Notes under the pieces: model-generated | Databases searched by the model: none | What the model was told of the DNA's origin: nothing | Seen by the model: the letters and a program-made list of their open reading frames with translations, nothing else | Program-made: the position numbers and the translations under genes | In this document: positions 5,946 to 8,685 of the stretch, piece by piece | Layout of the letters: the number at the start of each line of letters is the position of its first letter | Position numbering within the stretch: the stretch's first letter is position 1 | From: Flavobacteriaceae bacterium | GTDB lineage: Bacteria; Bacteroidota; Bacteroidia; Flavobacteriales; Flavobacteriaceae | Direction of reading: 5' to 3' | Length of the DNA: 8,685 nucleotides | NCBI GenBank assembly: GCA_947443815.1 | Contig: CANEXR010000110.1 | Span: forward strand, 1 to 8,685

Positions 5946-6461
5946 ATGACTCCAAAACATCCTTCAGAATCTTTAACAACCTTAACTGATTTGGTTTTGC
6001 CAAGCGAAACCAATCCATTGAATAATCTTTTTGGAGGCGAACTATTAGCAAGAATGGATCGTGCAGCAAGTATTGCCGCTAGGAGACATTCCCGAAGAAT
6101 AACAGTAACCGCATCCGTAAATCACGTAGCCTTTAACAGAGCCATTCCGCTAGGAAGTGTTGTAACCGTTGAAGCCAAAGTATCAAGAGCCTTCAAAAGT
6201 TCTATGGAAATATTTATAGATGTATGGGTAGAGGATAGAGAATCCGGCAATCGTACCAAAGCTAATGAGGCCATTTATACTTTTGTAGCTGTAGATGATA
6301 CCGGCAGACCTGTAGAAGTAGCACCCATAATTCCAGAAACAGAGTTAGAAAAACAACGCTACGATGCCGCATTAAGACGCAAACAACTGAGCCTTCTCTT
6401 AGCTGGAAAAATTAAACCTCATGAAGCTACAGAATTAAAAGCGCTTTTTATAGAAGACTAA
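5946..6461 (+). CDS. Acyl-CoA thioesterase, hotdog fold (YciA/BFIT-like)
   Basis: A 171-residue single-domain hotdog protein that should hydrolyse acyl-CoA to free fatty acid and CoA in the cytoplasm. The signature NPLNNLFGGELLARMDRAAS (23-42) matches the acyl-CoA thioesterase motif, with catalytic Asp38 on the central helix and Asn23 at its upstream end. 'TASVNHVAFNRAIPLGSVVTVEAKV' (56-80) is the second conserved block, followed by 'SSMEIFIDVWVED' and 'ANEAIYTFVAVDD' strands. The charged C-terminal tail (136-171) is probably helical. The gene lies 38 nt after the DoxX-like gene with no good promoter in the gap, so it is likely the third gene of the holB operon. Chain-length preference cannot be read from the sequence. 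Confidence 0.88.
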   Translation: MTPKHPSESLTTLTDLVLPSETNPLNNLFGGELLARMDRAASIAARRHSRRITVTASVNHVAFNRAIPLGSVVTVEAKVSRAFKSSMEIFIDVWVEDRESGNRTKANEAIYTFVAVDDTGRPVEVAPIIPETELEKQRYDAALRRKQLSLLLAGKIKPHEATELKALFIED

Positions 6462-6474
6462 ATGGCATTATACT

Positions 6475-6493
6475 ATTTTGATAAAATCAAAAT
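6475..6493. repeat. Inverted repeat ATTTTGAT-AAA-ATCAAAAT after the thioesterase gene
   Basis: A perfect 8-bp stem with a 3-nt loop, 13 nt past the thioesterase stop and about 140 nt before recA. The T-rich stretch after it (TTATTTATTTG) would fit a weak terminator for the holB operon, but the stem has only one G-C pair per arm. An operator for recA is an alternative. Confidence 0.35.
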
Positions 6494-6557
6494 TATTTAT
6501 TTGAATTTAGAATAAAAAATGCTTCAAAAAGAAATTCTATAACTTAAAAAAAAGAAC

Positions 6558-6567
6558 TATTTTTACG
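6558..6567 (+). promoter_or_regulatory. Candidate -7 region for recA
   Basis: TATTTTTACG resembles the -7 element TAnnTTTG with A in place of the final G. No matching TTTG lies 17-23 nt upstream. The 169-nt gap and the hairpin at 6475-6493 make a separate recA promoter likely, but this is only the best candidate in the gap. I see no recognisable SOS/LexA operator palindrome. Confidence 0.25.
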
Positions 6568-6630
6568 AAATATCCATTCAAAAATAGCGCATTCAAAACA
6601 AAAAAGAGATAAAAATAAATGAAAGAAAAG

Positions 6631-7638
6631 ATGAGTTCAGAGAAAGAAGCCAAATTAAAAGCGCTACAACTTACGCTTGACAAACTAGATAAAACCTACG
6701 GAAAAGGTACGGTGATGAAAATGGGTGACAAAGCCATTGAAGAAGTGGAAACTATTTCTTCAGGCTCATTAGGAGTTGATTTAGCCTTAGGAGTTGGCGG
6801 ATATCCAAAAGGAAGAATTGTTGAAATATATGGTCCTGAATCTTCTGGAAAAACCACATTGACCCTTCATGCAATTGCCGAAGCTCAAAAAGCAGGTGGA
6901 ATTGCTGCATTTATTGATGCAGAACATGCTTTCGACAGAAATTATGCGGAAAAATTAGGAGTAGATATCGAAAATTTAATCATTTCGCAACCAGATAATG
7001 GAGAGCAAGCTTTAGAAATTGCTGAAAATTTAATTCGTTCAGGCGCTATTGATATTGTCGTTATTGACTCGGTTGCTGCTTTGACACCAAAAAGTGAGAT
7101 TGAAGGCGAAATGGGAGATTCAAAAATGGGACTCCACGCACGATTAATGTCGCAAGCCTTAAGAAAATTAACAGGAACCATTAGCAAAACAAATTGTACC
7201 GTATTCTTTATCAATCAATTGAGAGAAAAAATTGGTGTTATGTTTGGTAATCCTGAAACAACAACTGGGGGTAATGCTTTGAAATTTTATGCATCAGTAC
7301 GTTTAGACATTCGCCGTTCTTCTCAAATAAAAGATGGAGATAATGTAATCGGAAACAGAACCAAAGTAAAAGTGGTTAAGAATAAAGTAGCTCCACCATT
7401 TAAAGTAGCTGAATTTGATATCATGTACGGAGAAGGAGTTTCAAAAACAGGCGAAATTTTAGATTTAGCCGTTGAATTTGAAATCGTTAAAAAAGCAGGC
7501 TCTTGGTTTAGTTATGGCGATACCAAATTAGGGCAGGGACGTGATGCTGTTAAGTCTTTAATAAAAGACAATCCAGAATTAGCAGATGAATTAGAAATAA
7601 AAATTAAAGCACATATTAAAGAATTGGCAAGTGCTTAA
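6631..7638 (+). CDS. recA: Recombinase RecA
   Basis: RecA forms ATP-dependent filaments on single-stranded DNA, catalyses strand exchange in recombinational repair and acts as co-protease where an SOS response exists. In the 335-residue reading from MSSEKEAKLKAL the Walker A motif is GPESSGKT (68-75), the catalytic Glu lies in 'FIDAEHAFD' (E98), Walker B is IDIVVID (140-146), and the DNA-binding loop L2 region runs from 'NQLREKIGVMFGNPETTTGGN' (195-215). The C-terminal domain is complete, but the tail is short and ends ELASA without a long acidic stretch. An ATG 12 nt upstream (6619) would add MKEK; neither start has a clear ribosome-binding site, and 6631 is chosen because MSSEKE is the typical flavobacterial start as I recall it. 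It ends at the hairpin terminator at 7641-7676. Confidence 0.97.
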   Translation: MSSEKEAKLKALQLTLDKLDKTYGKGTVMKMGDKAIEEVETISSGSLGVDLALGVGGYPKGRIVEIYGPESSGKTTLTLHAIAEAQKAGGIAAFIDAEHAFDRNYAEKLGVDIENLIISQPDNGEQALEIAENLIRSGAIDIVVIDSVAALTPKSEIEGEMGDSKMGLHARLMSQALRKLTGTISKTNCTVFFINQLREKIGVMFGNPETTTGGNALKFYASVRLDIRRSSQIKDGDNVIGNRTKVKVVKNKVAPPFKVAEFDIMYGEGVSKTGEILDLAVEFEIVKKAGSWFSYGDTKLGQGRDAVKSLIKDNPELADELEIKIKAHIKELASA

Positions 7639-7640
7639 AT

Positions 7641-7676
7641 AAAAAAAGAGTTCACTACGGTGAGCTCTTTTTTTTT
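7641..7676. terminator. Bidirectional intrinsic terminator with UACG tetraloop between recA and the acyltransferase gene
   Basis: The stem GAGTTCAC (7648-7655) pairs with GTGAGCTC (7660-7667), with one G-U wobble, around the loop TACG. In the recA transcript this is a c(UACG)g loop of the very stable UNCG class. Seven A before and nine T after the stem (7641-7647 and 7668-7676) extend the pairing and give a U tract in both directions, so the element should serve both recA and the convergent gene that ends at 7680. Confidence 0.92.
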
Positions 7677-7679
7677 GTT

Positions 7680-8426
7680 TTATTTTTTGTTTTCAAATGC
7701 TAGTAACTGAGCATAAATTAACGCATGAACTTCTTCCCGAATCCCTTTTCTATTTTCAGCAGCTTTGCCTAAAGTTGTAATATGGGAATGAATTTTTACC
7801 CGCATAATTCCGGGGCTACCACTGAAAAAAGTATAGGAAAATCTTTTTTTATTATCAGCAAAAGTAATGGGAACAATCGGAATTTGATGGTCTATTGCTA
7901 GTCGAAATGCACCATCCTTAAAACTGTCTAATAAAATGGATTCGTCATCAGGAACACCTCCTTCAGGAAAAATACAAACACTCAACCCCCGATTAATTCG
8001 CTGTTGTGCACTATTAAAAACTTCCATTTTGCTTTTAGAACAATTTCTATCTACCAAAATACAGGTTCTTTTATAAAAAAACCCAAACAAAGGAATCCTA
8101 GATAATTCTTTTTTTCCAACAAAAACAAACGGGTTTTTTACCACCGCCAGCATTAACATTATATCAACCATTGAAGTGTGGTTGGCAACAATCATGTAGC
8201 TTTTATGTGATTCAAATTCTTGAGCTTGATCCACTTTATAATAAAACCCCATTCCAAAAAGAATACATCTTGCCCAAATTCTAGCCATCTTAAAAAAATA
8301 AGGATAGCCACTTTCTGTTGCTATAGAAGCAACCAAAAATGGGAGCATGATAAGAATGGGAATTGTCATTAGAACATAAAACCAAATACGCCAAACTATC
8401 CAAAAAATAATTTTAATCCCTCTCAT
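7680..8426 (-). CDS. plsC: 1-acyl-sn-glycerol-3-phosphate acyltransferase (PlsC family)
   Basis: A 248-residue membrane-associated acyltransferase, expected to convert lysophosphatidic acid to phosphatidic acid in phospholipid synthesis. From MRGIKIIFWI there is an N-terminal membrane segment (about 5-35), the catalytic HX4D motif NHTSMVD (82-88), the substrate-binding 'FVGKKELSRIPLFG' block (102-115), 'CILVDRN' (122-128), the FPEG motif (153-156) and 'IPIVPITF' (172-179). The frame stays open upstream to an ATG at 8504, adding 26 residues, but that extension is unlike the family start. It also contains a perfect -7 promoter element just before the ATG at 8426, so the shorter form is preferred. 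Some PlsC-family members act on ornithine or other lipids; substrate is inferred from family. It converges on recA and shares its terminator. Confidence 0.88.
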   Translation of the reverse strand: MRGIKIIFWIVWRIWFYVLMTIPILIMLPFLVASIATESGYPYFFKMARIWARCILFGMGFYYKVDQAQEFESHKSYMIVANHTSMVDIMLMLAVVKNPFVFVGKKELSRIPLFGFFYKRTCILVDRNCSKSKMEVFNSAQQRINRGLSVCIFPEGGVPDDESILLDSFKDGAFRLAIDHQIPIVPITFADNKKRFSYTFFSGSPGIMRVKIHSHITTLGKAAENRKGIREEVHALIYAQLLAFENKK

Positions 8427-8431
8427 AATGC

Positions 8432-8439
8432 CAAAAATA
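8432..8439 (-). promoter_or_regulatory. -7 element (TATTTTTG) 5 nt upstream of the plsC ATG
   Basis: On the minus strand TATTTTTG matches TAnnTTTG exactly and is followed by GCATT and then the ATG at 8426, which would place the transcription start within a few bases of the start codon. No TTTG is seen 17-23 nt upstream. A competing candidate, TTTG-N22-TATTTTTC, lies farther upstream (about 8470-8505) and would give a leader of some 35 nt. Confidence 0.45.
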
Positions 8440-8504
8440 ATAAAACAGGAGCCATTTTTTGATAAAAGAATGAAAAATAGATTATATTTTTTATTCAGAT
8501 ACAA

Positions 8505-8685
8505 AAAGCATTAGATTCATTTAAGAAAATTAACTTAAAACTTACTTATTGTTTTTTTTCACAAGTAGCTATTTAGTATAATACAATGGGATTTCTTTAA
8601 GAATAAAAATACCGCCATCTATTCTAAGCAAAATTTATTTTTGAAAATTTTGACTTTTTTTCTGAGGGATTGGATGCGAAATTAA
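8505..8685. other. Right-edge AT-rich region, no supported gene
   Basis: No frame here has a good start and useful length. On the minus strand 16 codons are open from the window edge to a TAA at 8635-8637 and could be the tail of a gene outside the window, but this is too short to judge. On the plus strand a TATTTTTG at 8636-8643 resembles a -7 element but has no -33 partner, and only tiny frames follow before the edge. Confidence 0.4.

Noticed and set aside
5827..6069. Minus-strand open frame across the DoxX-like and thioesterase genes (also 6942-7214 opposite recA)
   Set aside because: These are shadows of conserved genes on the plus strand.
8427..8504. N-terminal extension of the PlsC-type acyltransferase from the ATG at 8504
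   Set aside because: The 26 residues do not resemble the family start, and a perfect -7 element lies inside the region just before the ATG at 8426. The call is not certain because an upstream promoter candidate exists.
8572..8685. Plus-strand frame ending TAA exactly at the window end
   Set aside because: About 37 codons with no usable start except three codons before the stop; composition is like the surrounding AT-rich spacer.

Overview
The window looks like chromosome from a Flavobacterium-like member of the Bacteroidota. Three things point there. The DNA is very AT-rich, especially between genes. There is a type IX secretion (T9SS) pair: a surface protein with a gliding-motility-associated C-terminal (type B) sorting domain and a PorP/SprF-family outer-membrane protein. 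The promoters also fit the Bacteroidota pattern (TTTG or TTG, a 17-23 nt spacer, then TAnnTTTG), and Shine-Dalgarno sites are weak or absent. The RecA sequence is also of flavobacterial type.

Left block, minus strand, read from about 3945 down to 1: a small secreted protein of unknown function (3502-3945); a secreted beta-helix-like protein of the 'DWGG' family common in Bacteroidota (2124-3413); an Ig-repeat protein with a type B T9SS sorting domain (559-2022); and the first 185 codons of a PorP/SprF-family protein (1-557), whose end lies outside the window. The last two are separated by one base and are almost certainly co-translated. All four products carry N-terminal signal peptides, so this is an envelope or cell-surface block. 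A well-formed promoter (TTG-N19-TAAATTTG) precedes the small secreted protein.

Middle: an AT-rich divergent intergenic region (3946-4370) with no gene that I can support. It holds the promoters of the two diverging blocks and three perfect AT palindromes.

Right block, plus strand: holB (DNA polymerase III delta' subunit), a DoxX-like membrane protein, an acyl-CoA thioesterase of the hotdog fold, and then recA. The first three are tightly spaced and probably co-transcribed. recA follows a 169-nt AT-rich gap and probably has its own promoter. recA ends at a strong bidirectional hairpin terminator with a UACG loop, shared with the convergent plsC-type acyltransferase (7680-8426, minus strand).

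The right-hand genes are ordinary housekeeping genes. The observations most worth a second look are: promoters that run straight into the ATG of holB and probably plsC, implying leaderless or nearly leaderless mRNAs and shorter proteins than the longest frames; a hexamer tandem repeat that fills the promoter spacer of the small secreted gene; and the surface-protein block itself, with its coupled T9SS substrate/PorP pair. I see no CRISPR array, insertion sequence, tRNA, rRNA or phage gene. I did not find convincing evidence of an entirely new system.
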